Part shown: positions 7,327 through 15,226 of the stretch, piece after piece
Layout of the letters: every line of letters starts with the position of its first letter
How positions within the stretch are numbered: position 1 is the first letter of the stretch
Assembly (NCBI GenBank): GCA_033763995.1
Contig: JANRJL010000008.1
Span: forward strand, 124,001-188,000
DNA from: GCA-2737725 sp033763995
Lineage (GTDB): Bacteria; Pseudomonadota; Alphaproteobacteria; Rhodospirillales; Rhodospirillaceae
Direction: 5' to 3'
Length of the DNA stretch: 64,000 bases
Notes under the pieces: generated by a model
What the model was told of the DNA's origin: nothing
Databases searched by the model: none
What the model saw: only the letters and a program-made list of their open reading frames with translations
Made by a program: the position numbers and the translations under genes

Positions 7327-8838
7327 TCAGTCTTTCCAAATCGTCTTGCCGCTGCCGGGCAAGCCATAGCTGGTCCACTTCTCCGTCACCAGCTTGACGA
7401 TGTCCTCGCTCATGCGGATTTCGCGGCCCCAGGGGCGCGTGGTCTCGGGCGGCACCTTGGCGGTGGCGTCGAGGCCTATTTTTCCGCCGAGGCCCGGCGC
7501 GGGGCTCGCGAAGTCGAGGTAATCGATCGGCGTGTTTTCAATCACGGTGATGTCGCGCGCCGGGTCCATCTGGGTGGAAATGGCCCACATGACGTCCTTC
7601 CAGTCGCGCGCGTCGATGCCCGCGTCCACGACAATGACGAACTTGGTGTAAACGAACTGGCGCAGGAAACTCCACACGCCCATCATGATGCGCTTGGCGT
7701 GGCCGGGGTAAGATTTCTTGATGCTCACCACGGCGATCCGGTAGCTGCAGCCTTCCGGCGGCAGCCAGAAATCGACGATCTCGGGGAACTGCTGCTGCAG
7801 CAGCGGAATGAACACTTCGTTCAGCGCCTCGCCCAAAATGCTGGGTTCGTCGGGCGGCCGGCCGGTGTAGGTGGACAGATAAATCGGATCGCGCCGCATG
7901 GTGACGGCGCTGATGCGGAATACGGGGAATTTTTCCACGGCGTTGTAGTAGCCGGTGTGATCGCCGTAGGGGCCTTCGTCGCCGTGCTCGTCGAGCATGA
8001 CGTGGCCTTCCAGCACGATCTCCGCCTCGGCGGGCACCTTGAGGGGCACGGTCTTGCAGTCGACCAACTCCACGCGCGTGCCCCGCAAGAGGCCCGCGAA
8101 CTGGTACTCGGACAAAGTGTCGGGCACCGGCGTGACGGCGGCCAGGATGGTGCCGGGGTCGGCGCCGATGACGGCGGCGGCGGGCAGGGGCTCGCGCTTG
8201 GTCTCTTTCCAGCGGTCGTAGTGACCGGCCCCGCCGCGATGCTTGAGCCAGCGCATCAGCGTGGTGTCGCGGCCCGTCACCTGCATCCGATAAATGCCGA
8301 GATTAAAAACGTCGCGCTTGTCGGCTCCGGGTCCTTGGGTCACGACCAAGGGCCAGGTGATGAGCGGCGCGGGCTCGCCGGGCCAGCAGCCTTGGATGGG
8401 CAGCTTGGCCAAATCGATGTCGGCGCCCGTCAGCACCACCTCCTGGCACGGCGCGCTCGACACCGTCTTGGGCTTCATGGCCATGACGGTCTTGAGCAGC
8501 GGCAGCATCTCGAGCGCTTCTTTCCAGCCGCCCGGCGGTTCGGGCTGCTTGAGGAAGGCCAGCGTCTCGCCCACCTCGCGCAATTGGCTGGGTTCGCGGT
8601 CCATGCCCCAGGCGACGCGCTCGACGGTGCCGAACAGGTTCACCAGCACCGGCATGGCGGACTTTCGGCCCTGGGCGTCGAGGACGTTCTCGAACAGAAT
8701 CGCCGGGCCCCCCTCGGCCAAGACTCGAGTCTGGATCTCGGTCATTTCCAGGTGGGTCGAGACCGGGGTTTTCACCCTCACCAGGCGATTTTTTTGCTCC
8801 AGCCGGGAAATGTAGTCGCGCAAGGAACGGTAGGGCAT
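7327..8838 (-). CDS. ubiD: UbiD-family prenylated-FMN decarboxylase
   Basis: A 503-residue UbiD-family enzyme (E. coli UbiD is 497). UbiD decarboxylates 3-polyprenyl-4-hydroxybenzoate in ubiquinone synthesis using prenylated FMN made by UbiX. The conserved FNLGIYRMQVTGRDTTLMRW block (about 183-202) and the active-site stretch EGPYGDHTGYYN (about 293-304), holding the essential glutamate and metal/FMN ligands, are intact, as is VDAGIDARDWKDVMWA. ubiA lies 2.7 kb away, which supports the ubiquinone role, but UbiD paralogues acting on other aromatic acids cannot be excluded. No ubiX is in the window. Confidence 0.85.
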   Translation of the reverse strand: MPYRSLRDYISRLEQKNRLVRVKTPVSTHLEMTEIQTRVLAEGGPAILFENVLDAQGRKSAMPVLVNLFGTVERVAWGMDREPSQLREVGETLAFLKQPEPPGGWKEALEMLPLLKTVMAMKPKTVSSAPCQEVVLTGADIDLAKLPIQGCWPGEPAPLITWPLVVTQGPGADKRDVFNLGIYRMQVTGRDTTLMRWLKHRGGAGHYDRWKETKREPLPAAAVIGADPGTILAAVTPVPDTLSEYQFAGLLRGTRVELVDCKTVPLKVPAEAEIVLEGHVMLDEHGDEGPYGDHTGYYNAVEKFPVFRISAVTMRRDPIYLSTYTGRPPDEPSILGEALNEVFIPLLQQQFPEIVDFWLPPEGCSYRIAVVSIKKSYPGHAKRIMMGVWSFLRQFVYTKFVIVVDAGIDARDWKDVMWAISTQMDPARDITVIENTPIDYLDFASPAPGLGGKIGLDATAKVPPETTRPWGREIRMSEDIVKLVTEKWTSYGLPGSGKTIWKD

Positions 8839-9188
8839 GGGCAGGGCGCGGACCTGGAGGCGGGGGAAATCAGCGCGATATTTCCGACACTTAAGAGTGC
8901 CGGCCCGCGCCCGTCAAGAATGCTGCCAAGCCGTGCGGACTCAAGAAATCAACTGATACGGGAAGAAAATCAAACCCCGCTCTTGTTTGAGGTGATCCAT
9001 GGACCTAAAATAAAGTATAAATTCTCGACCAAAACATTTCTTTAACTCTCTGAGTTTAAAGAAAAAACGCCTTCAAAAAATGACATGGGCCCGGGCAATC
9101 GGGCCGCTGTCGAAACAATAAGAAAGGCGCAGGGACCGGCAGGGACGTCATCGCGACCAATCCTTGCCAGAAGAAGAGGTGGCGGCAC
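8839..9188 (+). other. Gene-free 5' region of the HD-GYP gene
   Basis: 350 bases between divergent ubiD and the HD-GYP gene. Bases 8990-9080 are unusually A/T-rich for this genome. There is an imperfect stem CTTTAACTC/GAGTTTAAAG around 9042-9064 and a hairpin GGCCCG-GGCAAT-CGGGCC at 9088-9105 inside the probable 5' untranslated region. I see no coding sequence and no clear riboswitch. Confidence 0.4.
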
Positions 9189-10967
9189 ATGGCTGACGGC
9201 GGTGCAAATTTCGCGTCGGGTCCCGGGGTTCCCAAAGAGGAATCCTCCGGTCTCGAACGGCTGATCGACATCGGTCTTGCGCTCTCGGCCGAGCGCAATC
9301 ACGACCGGCTGACCGAACGCATTCTCCTGGAAGCCATCGACATCACCAAGGCCGACGGCGGCACGCTCTATCTGCGCCTGGAAGACGACACCCTGAAATT
9401 CATCAACGTGCGCAACGGCACGCTGAAAATCGCCATGGGCGGCACCACGGGGGTGCCGATCAACTTCCCGCCGCTCAAGATGTACAACCCCGAGACCAAG
9501 CAGCCCAACCACAACAACGTCGCCACCTACGTGGCGCTCACGGGCAAGACCATCAACATCGAGGATGCCTACACCGCCGAGGGTTTCGACTTCTCGGGCA
9601 CCAAGAAGTTCGACCAAAGCACCGGCTACCGCTCCAAGTCGTTCCTCACCATTCCGCTCAAGAACTACTCCGAATCCGTCACCGGCGTGCTGCAGCTCAT
9701 CAACGCCACCGACGGCAAGGGCAACATCATCCCCTTCACCAAGGATGTTCAGAGGTTGGTGGAAGCCTTGGCCAGCCAGGCCGCCGTCGCCATCGACAAC
9801 CAGCAACTGATCGAAGCGCAAAAAGCGCTGATGGACAGCTTGATCAAGGTGATGGCCCACGCGATCGACGCCAAGTCGCCCTACACCGGCGGCCACTGCC
9901 AGCGCGTGCCCGAGCTGACGCGCATGCTGGCGGAAAAGGCGCAGGCGTCCGCCGATCCGCCGTTCAAGGATTTCGCCCTCGACGAAGCCCAGTGGTACGA
10001 ACTGCACGTGGCGGCGTGGTTGCACGATATCGGCAAGGTCACCACGCCCGAGTACGTGGTCGACAAGGCCACCAAGCTGCAGACCATTTACGACCGCATC
10101 CATGAAGTGCGCATGCGGTTCGAGGTGTTGCGCCGCGACGCCGAGATCAAGATGCTCAAGGCCATCGCCAAGGGAAAAAGTGCGCGCGTCGAGCGCAAGA
10201 AGTTCAAGGACCGTTGCGTCGAACTGGACGCGCAATGGAAGTTCATCGCCGAATCCAACATCGGCGGCGAATTCATGTCGGCCGAAAAGCAGGCCAAGGT
10301 GAAGGAGATCGCGGCGCAGAAGTGGTACCGTTATTTCGACCGCAAGCTGGGCCTGGCCTGGGCCGAAACCAAGCTGTTCGAGAAAGCCCCGCCGCCCGCC
10401 GAAGGTTGGGAACAGCTGCTGGCGGATCTGCCGGAACACAGCGAGGCGGAATACAACCTCGGCGAAGTGCTCAACATGTGCATCGCGCGCGGCACGCTCA
10501 ACGACGACGAGCGGCGCAAGATCAACGATCACATCGTGCTCACCATCGACATGCTGAAGGAACTGCCGTTCCCGAAGCATCTGCGGCGCGTGACGGAGTA
10601 CGCCGGCGGCCACCACGAAAAGATGGACGGCACCGGTTATCCCAACAAGCTGCGCGGCGATCAAATGTCGCTGCCGGCGCGCATCATGGCCATCGCCGAC
10701 ATCTTCGAGGCCCTGACCGCCGCCGACCGGCCCTACAAGAAGGCCAAGACGCTCTCGGAAAGCGTGAAGACCTCGTACTTCATGAAGAAGGACAAGCACG
10801 TCGACGCGGACCTGTTCGAATTGTTCCTCAGTTCCGGCGCTTACAAGGATTACGCCGAGCAGTTCCTGAAGCCCGAGCAGTTGGACACGGTCAACATCGA
10901 CCAGTACCTCGACAGCCGCAAACCGCCGCCGCCCGCGCAGCCGGTGCCGGCCAAGGCCGCCGAGTAG
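9189..10967 (+). CDS. GAF/HD-GYP domain protein, probable c-di-GMP phosphodiesterase
   Basis: A 592-residue cytoplasmic protein. Residues 21-205 form a GAF sensor domain. The HD-GYP domain follows: GGHCQRV (234-240), the HD pair in WLHDIGKV (277-284), NDHI (446-449), the diagnostic HHEKMDGTGYP (475-485) and DIFEALT (504-510). These are the metal-binding and c-di-GMP residues of active HD-GYP enzymes, which linearise c-di-GMP. The spacing is odd: about 130 mostly charged, helical residues (about 310-440) are inserted between HDIGKV and NDHI. The tail is proline-rich. AAGAGGTGG precedes the ATG. The ligand of the GAF domain is unknown. Confidence 0.88.
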   Translation: MADGGANFASGPGVPKEESSGLERLIDIGLALSAERNHDRLTERILLEAIDITKADGGTLYLRLEDDTLKFINVRNGTLKIAMGGTTGVPINFPPLKMYNPETKQPNHNNVATYVALTGKTINIEDAYTAEGFDFSGTKKFDQSTGYRSKSFLTIPLKNYSESVTGVLQLINATDGKGNIIPFTKDVQRLVEALASQAAVAIDNQQLIEAQKALMDSLIKVMAHAIDAKSPYTGGHCQRVPELTRMLAEKAQASADPPFKDFALDEAQWYELHVAAWLHDIGKVTTPEYVVDKATKLQTIYDRIHEVRMRFEVLRRDAEIKMLKAIAKGKSARVERKKFKDRCVELDAQWKFIAESNIGGEFMSAEKQAKVKEIAAQKWYRYFDRKLGLAWAETKLFEKAPPPAEGWEQLLADLPEHSEAEYNLGEVLNMCIARGTLNDDERRKINDHIVLTIDMLKELPFPKHLRRVTEYAGGHHEKMDGTGYPNKLRGDQMSLPARIMAIADIFEALTAADRPYKKAKTLSESVKTSYFMKKDKHVDADLFELFLSSGAYKDYAEQFLKPEQLDTVNIDQYLDSRKPPPPAQPVPAKAAE

Positions 10968-10968
10968 G

Positions 10969-11505
10969 TCACGCCTTCGATTTTTGCGCTGCCCGCCACT
11001 CGGGTTCGAGCATGGCCATGGTGACCGCGTCCCACCACGTGCCGTCGGGCGCCAGCTTGGTGTGGCGCTCAAAGCCTTCCTGCACGAAGCCCACGCGCCG
11101 GTAGCTCGCGATGGCCGACGCATTGTGCGCGAACACGCGCAAGCCCACGCGATGCAGGCCCAGGTCATCGAAGCAGACTCGAAGCGCCGCATGAACGAGC
11201 GGCTGCCCGAGCCCTTGCCCGCGCCGGTCCGGCGCGATCAAAATTCGACCCAGCATGGCGTTGCGATGCACGCGGTCGATGGCCTTGATCGCGATGTGGC
11301 CGACGGCCTCGCTGGCATCGGTCAGGGCCTTGAACATCAGGGAGGATCCGCCCGGCTTGGCCGCCGCTATGTCGCGCTCCAGTTGCTCGCGCGTGAGCGG
11401 CCACGACAGCGTCGGGCCCGCCCATTGCAGCAAGAAGGTTGCATCGGGAATCCAGCCGATCAGGCGGTCGATGTCGGCGACGGTGAACGGAGCCAAGGTC
11501 AGCAT
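10969..11505 (-). CDS. GNAT-family N-acetyltransferase
   Basis: A 178-residue GNAT enzyme of the RimJ/RimL-like acetyltransf_3 type. It contains AVGHIAIKAIDR, the acetyl-CoA P-loop RILIAPDRRGQGLGQPLV (about 94-111, R-R-G-Q-G-L-G) and the late NASAIASYRRVGFVQEG signature. The substrate (protein N-terminus or small amine) cannot be read from sequence. It is seven bases downstream of ubiA in the same orientation, so it is probably co-transcribed, although a functional tie to ubiquinone synthesis is not expected. It is convergent with the HD-GYP gene. Confidence 0.8.
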   Translation of the reverse strand: MLTLAPFTVADIDRLIGWIPDATFLLQWAGPTLSWPLTREQLERDIAAAKPGGSSLMFKALTDASEAVGHIAIKAIDRVHRNAMLGRILIAPDRRGQGLGQPLVHAALRVCFDDLGLHRVGLRVFAHNASAIASYRRVGFVQEGFERHTKLAPDGTWWDAVTMAMLEPEWRAAQKSKA

Positions 11506-11512
11506 GCGGCCG

Positions 11513-12424
11513 TCACGATTGCGCCAAGATCAGCGCCGCCATGACGAGCGCGCCGAAATCGCGATTTGACCTAAACCGGGTGAGGCAGTTGGCGGCGTTG
11601 TCGATGTCGAGCGTGACGACTTGCCAGGCGCCGTGAGCGGCGGCGGCCACCAGGCAGGCCATGGACCAGAACGTCCAACCGGCCTCAGTCATCGCGAGGC
11701 CGATCAGCGCCAATGCCAGCGCATAGCACACCGCGACGAAGGGCTTGGTGCGCGCGCCCAAGGCCAGCGCCGAGGACTTCACGCCGATCAGCTCGTCGTC
11801 CTCGCGGTCTTGGTGGGCGTAGATGGTGTCGTAGCCCAGCGTCCACAGGATGCCCGCGACATACAGCACCACGGCGGGCCAGCCGATCTCGCCCTTGGCC
11901 ACGGCCCAGCCGAGCAGCGCGCCCCAGTTGAACGTCAGGCCCAGCCACGCCTGCGGCCAATAGGTGATGCGTTTCATGAAGGGATAGCTGAACACCAATC
12001 CCAGCGAGGCGACGCCGACGACGATCGCGAACGTGTTGAACTGCGCGAGAATCCACAGGCCGATCAACAGCTGCGCGGCGAGAAACATCCATGCCTGAAG
12101 CCGCGTGACTTGCCCGCTGGGCAGGGGACGCGTCGCGGTGCGCGCGACCTTGGCGTCGATGTCGCGGTCGATGATGTCGTTGTAGGTGCACCCGGCCCCC
12201 CGCATCACGACCGCACCCAATCCAAACAGCACATAGATATGCCAGGCGAAAGGGCCCGCGCCCGCCAACGCCAGCGACCACCAACAGGGCCACAGCAACA
12301 GCCAGGTGCCGATGGGCCGGTCGAGCCGCATCAGCCGCGCATAGGGCAGGGCCCGCGCGGGCAGGGCGCGGTCGATCCAACTTTCGCGGGGAATGTCGGT
12401 CTTTGCGGTTTGGGCTTCGCTCAT
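11513..12424 (-). CDS. ubiA: 4-hydroxybenzoate polyprenyltransferase
   Basis: A 303-residue integral membrane prenyltransferase that attaches the polyprenyl chain to 4-hydroxybenzoate in ubiquinone synthesis. Both aspartate-rich, Mg-diphosphate-binding motifs are present: NDIIDRDID (82-90) followed by RTATRPLPSG, and YDTIYAHQDREDD (198-210). Seven to nine hydrophobic segments can be seen. The alphaproteobacterial first helix RLDRPIGTWLLLWPCWWSL is intact. The gene is divergent from rsmE with 61 bases between the starts and leads a likely two-gene unit with the GNAT gene. Confidence 0.93.
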   Translation of the reverse strand: MSEAQTAKTDIPRESWIDRALPARALPYARLMRLDRPIGTWLLLWPCWWSLALAGAGPFAWHIYVLFGLGAVVMRGAGCTYNDIIDRDIDAKVARTATRPLPSGQVTRLQAWMFLAAQLLIGLWILAQFNTFAIVVGVASLGLVFSYPFMKRITYWPQAWLGLTFNWGALLGWAVAKGEIGWPAVVLYVAGILWTLGYDTIYAHQDREDDELIGVKSSALALGARTKPFVAVCYALALALIGLAMTEAGWTFWSMACLVAAAAHGAWQVVTLDIDNAANCLTRFRSNRDFGALVMAALILAQS

Positions 12425-12485
12425 GGCCCGCTAAACTAAAGTCAGCTTCGACTGATCACAATCACCGGCTTTTCGCTTCTTTGTC

Positions 12486-13220
12486 ATGTCTTCCGGCCGC
12501 ACCATTCGCCTGTTCGTGCCCGACGCGCTTGCGGCGGGCGGCCTCGTTGCGCTGTCCGAGGCCCAGTCTCACTATGCCGTTCATGTCATGCGCCTCAAGC
12601 CCGGCGCGCGCGTGCTGGTGTTCAACGGCAGGGATGGCGAGTGGTCGGCGACGCTCGAATCGGCGACCCGGAAGTCGTTCGCGCTCGGTCTTGAGGCGCA
12701 AACCCGTGCGCAATTGCCGGAACCCGACGTTTGGTTGCTGTTTGCCCCGCTCAAACGTGCGCGCAACGAATGGCTGGTGGAGAAATGCACCGAGTTGGGG
12801 GCCGCGGCGCTGGTGCCGGTGATGACCCTGCACACTAATGCCGAGCGCGTGAACGTCGAGCGCCTCACCGCCATCGCCGTGGAGGCCGCCGAGCAATGCG
12901 AGCGACTGACCGTGCCCGAGGTGCGCGCGCCCATGGCTCTCGCGCATGTGATCGCACAATGGCCGAGCGCGCGGCGGCTGTTCGTGCTGGATGAAACCGG
13001 CGCCGGCGCGCCCGTCGCGGCGGCGGCGCAAAATCATGGATCGGGGCCATGCGCGTTCTTGATCGGTCCCGAGGGCGGATTCGCGCAATCGGAACTTGAC
13101 GACCTCGGCCAACTCCCCTTTGTTACGCGCGTCGGCTTGGGGCCACGGGTCTTGCGCGCCGAGACCGCCGCCCTGGCGGCCTTGGCGTGTTACCAGGCGC
13201 TTGCGGTCGACGGGCGATAA
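12486..13220 (+). CDS. rsmE: 16S rRNA (uracil-1498-N3)-methyltransferase RsmE
   Basis: A 244-residue SPOUT methyltransferase that methylates U1498 of 16S rRNA in the assembled 30S subunit. The N-terminal PUA-like half includes HYAVHVMRLKPGARVLVFNG. The knotted C-terminal half carries LIGPEGGFAQSEL and the SAM-binding LGPRVLRAETAALAAL, both diagnostic for RsmE, and KCTELGAAALVPV in between. The length is normal. Directly after the stop codon comes a 28-bp-arm palindrome that probably ends the transcript. Confidence 0.93.
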   Translation: MSSGRTIRLFVPDALAAGGLVALSEAQSHYAVHVMRLKPGARVLVFNGRDGEWSATLESATRKSFALGLEAQTRAQLPEPDVWLLFAPLKRARNEWLVEKCTELGAAALVPVMTLHTNAERVNVERLTAIAVEAAEQCERLTVPEVRAPMALAHVIAQWPSARRLFVLDETGAGAPVAAAAQNHGSGPCAFLIGPEGGFAQSELDDLGQLPFVTRVGLGPRVLRAETAALAALACYQALAVDGR

Positions 13221-13235
13221 TTCTATCACCGCCCA

Positions 13236-13312
13236 CTAGTGTCCTTCGATTCCGAAGTTCGCATCGGTCCGCGGCAGGCACGTTTGCGAACTTCGGAATC
13301 GAAGGACACTAG
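13236..13312. repeat. Long perfect palindrome, type A (AGTGTC), copy 1
   Basis: Arms 13236-13263 and 13285-13312 are perfect 28-base reverse complements, beginning CTAGTGTCC and ending GGACACTAG. The 21-base loop contains CGCGGCAGGCACGTT. The same architecture, loop length and loop core recur at 41115-41186. It starts 15 bases after the rsmE stop codon. Confidence 0.9.
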
Positions 13313-13324
13313 CAACCTATTGGT

Positions 13325-13400
13325 CTAGTGTGGCTTTGGTTCAGAAATCCGCATGCTGGACTCGCGGCGAGAATGATGCGGATTTCTGAACCGCCACACT
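13325..13400. repeat. Long palindrome, type B (AGTGTGG), copy 1
   Basis: The arm 13327-13354 (AGTGTGGC, TTT, then GGTTCAGAAATCCGCAT) pairs with 13376-13400 except for the extra TTT, which bulges. The 21-base loop contains CTCGCGGCGAGAATG. It follows the type A palindrome by 12 bases, and the same A-then-B pair with 14-base spacing occurs at 41115-41276. Confidence 0.88.
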
Positions 13401-13407
13401 GGCGGAT

Positions 13408-13503
13408 GACTGCGAAAGACCTTAACTGACGTCACGCTCTCAATTGCTCAATCTCGCGGGGCTCGCCCGCAGTCTCTATCCGGCCTTAAGGTCTTAAGTA
13501 GTC
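13408..13503. repeat. Third palindrome, abutting the gshA start
   Basis: AAGACCTTAA (13416-13425) pairs with TTAAGGTCTT (13486-13495), with outer GACT/AGTC extending the stem after four unpaired bases each side. The 60-base centre includes CGCGGGGCTCGCCCGC. The right arm ends two bases before the gshA ATG, so any gshA leader must start inside this element or be absent. Confidence 0.7.
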
Positions 13504-13505
13504 TC

Positions 13506-14870
13506 ATGACGTCGTTTCGTTCCTCCAAGGCCGACCCGGTCACCTCCAAGGCTCAGCTCATCGCCGTGCTGGAGGAGGGCTGCAAGCCCAAGGCGCAATG
13601 GAAGCTCGGCACCGAGCACGAGAAATTCGCCTATCGCATGGCGGATTTCTCCGCGCTGCCCTATGGCGGCCCCAACGGCATTCAAGCGTTCTTGAATGGG
13701 CTGACGCGCTTTGGCTGGGACGGCGTGTTCGAGGGCGACAACATCATCGCTCTCAGCCAAAAAGACAAAGGCAGCGTTTCGCTGGAACCCGGCGGCCAAG
13801 TCGAATTGTCGGGTGCGCCGCTCGATAACGTCCACCAGACCTGCACCGAGGTCACCGATCACCTCAAGCAGGTCAAAACGGTCGGCGATGAACTCGGTAT
13901 CGGCATGCTGGGGCTCGGATTCACGCCCAATTGGCGGCGCGAGGACATCCACTGGATGCCCAAGGGCCGCTACAAGATCATGCGCGAGTACATGCCCAAG
14001 GTCGGCACCATGGGCATCGACATGATGACGCGCACCTGCACGGTGCAAGTCAATCTCGATTACAGTTCCGAAGCCGACATGGTGAAGAAGCTGCGCGTGT
14101 CGCTGGCCCTTCAGCCCGTCGCCACGGCGCTGTGGGCCAACTCGCCCTTCACCGAGGGCAAGCCCAACGGTTTCAAGAGTTTCCGCGCCAACATCTGGCA
14201 TCATACCGACCCCGCGCGCACGGGGATGATCCCCTTCGCCTTCGACGACGGCATGGGCTTCGAGCGCTACGTCGACGACGTGCTCGATGTGCCGATGTAT
14301 TTTGTGTATCGCGACGGTTTCATCGATGCCTCGGGGCAATCCTTCCGCGACTTCCTGAAGGGCGAACTGCCGGCCTACCCGGGGCACATTCCCACCGTCG
14401 CCGATTGGGAAGACCATATGTCGACCGCGTTCCCCGAAGTGCGCGTGAAAAGCTACATTGAATTGCGCGGCGCGGACTCGGGCCCCTGGGCGCGGCTGTG
14501 CGCGCTGCCGGCGTTTTGGGTGGGCTTGCTCTACGACTCAAACTCGCTCGATGCCGCGTGGGACATCGCCAAGGGCTGGACGGCCGAGGAGCGCGCGCAG
14601 CTTTACCGCGACGTGCCGACCCAGGCGCTCCAGGCCAAGATCAGGGGGCGCAGCGTCCAGGACATCGCCTTGCAATTGCTCGACTTGTCGCGCGCGGGCC
14701 TGCGTCGCCGCGCCCGCCTCGATGGCGCCGGCATGGATGAAAGCGGCTTCCTCGTGCCCTTGCAGGAGATCGCGGCTTCGGGGATAACCCCAGCCGAGCG
14801 CATGCTGGCCTCCTACCATGGGGCGTGGGGCGGCGACGTGCGAAAGGCGTTCGCGGAATACAGTTATTAG
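13506..14870 (+). CDS. gshA: Glutamate-cysteine ligase, plant/alphaproteobacterial type
   Basis: A 454-residue class II (GCS2-like) glutamate-cysteine ligase, which makes gamma-glutamylcysteine, the first step of glutathione synthesis, with ATP in the cytoplasm. Signature stretches are WKLGTEHEKFAY (about 32-43), SVSLEPGGQVELSGAP (about 94-109), MGIDMMTRTCTVQVNLDYSSE (about 168-188) and KSYIELRGADSGPW. This is the form shared by plants and alphaproteobacteria. The ATG has no recognisable ribosome-binding site and follows a palindrome by two bases, suggesting a leaderless or otherwise unusual start; a chorismate mutase gene follows after ten bases. Confidence 0.92.
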   Translation: MTSFRSSKADPVTSKAQLIAVLEEGCKPKAQWKLGTEHEKFAYRMADFSALPYGGPNGIQAFLNGLTRFGWDGVFEGDNIIALSQKDKGSVSLEPGGQVELSGAPLDNVHQTCTEVTDHLKQVKTVGDELGIGMLGLGFTPNWRREDIHWMPKGRYKIMREYMPKVGTMGIDMMTRTCTVQVNLDYSSEADMVKKLRVSLALQPVATALWANSPFTEGKPNGFKSFRANIWHHTDPARTGMIPFAFDDGMGFERYVDDVLDVPMYFVYRDGFIDASGQSFRDFLKGELPAYPGHIPTVADWEDHMSTAFPEVRVKSYIELRGADSGPWARLCALPAFWVGLLYDSNSLDAAWDIAKGWTAEERAQLYRDVPTQALQAKIRGRSVQDIALQLLDLSRAGLRRRARLDGAGMDESGFLVPLQEIAASGITPAERMLASYHGAWGGDVRKAFAEYSY

Positions 14871-14880
14871 GGGCCTGGCC

Positions 14881-15213
14881 ATGAGCGGAGAGGGGAAGCA
14901 CGCGACCGGCGACGATGCCTGGCGGGTGGAGTGCAAGAGCCTTGCCGACGTTCGCCGCGAGATCGATGCCCTCGATGCCCAAATCGCGCCGCTGCTGTGC
15001 CGGCGCCTTTTTTTCGTCCAGCAGGCCGCCCAGTTCAAGTCATCGAAAGAGGCCGTGGTGGTGCCCTCGCGCGTGGAAGAAATCGTCCGGCGCGTGCGCG
15101 CCGTCGCCGAGACCTACAAGATCAATCCGGCCGTGCTGGAACACGTCTATCGCACCATCATCGACGACTTCACCGTCGAGGAAAAACGCCGCTGGGACGA
15201 TTTGCACAAGTAA
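14881..15213 (+). CDS. Chorismate mutase (AroQ-type)
   Basis: A 110-residue all-helical chorismate mutase domain, which converts chorismate to prephenate for phenylalanine/tyrosine synthesis. The family pattern is clear: LADVRREIDALDAQIAPLLCRR (helix 1 with the active-site Arg), then VVVPSRVEEIVRRVRAVAE and the final helix with HVYRTIIDDF. It is closer to the PchB/isochorismate pyruvate-lyase-like subgroup found in alphaproteobacteria than to bifunctional PheA. The ATG at 14881 lies ten bases after gshA, so they are likely co-transcribed without an obvious biochemical link. Confidence 0.85.
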   Translation: MSGEGKHATGDDAWRVECKSLADVRREIDALDAQIAPLLCRRLFFVQQAAQFKSSKEAVVVPSRVEEIVRRVRAVAETYKINPAVLEHVYRTIIDDFTVEEKRRWDDLHK

Positions 15214-15226
15214 CTCGGCCTGCCGC

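Noticed and set aside
8839..9188. A c-di-GMP riboswitch before the HD-GYP gene
   Set aside because: There is a hairpin, but neither the GEMM-I core nor its tetraloop-receptor arrangement is seen.
9042..11192. A 716-codon minus-strand open frame across the HD-GYP gene
   Set aside because: It is the antisense shadow of a gene with complete GAF and HD-GYP motifs; high GC leaves the antisense third frame open.
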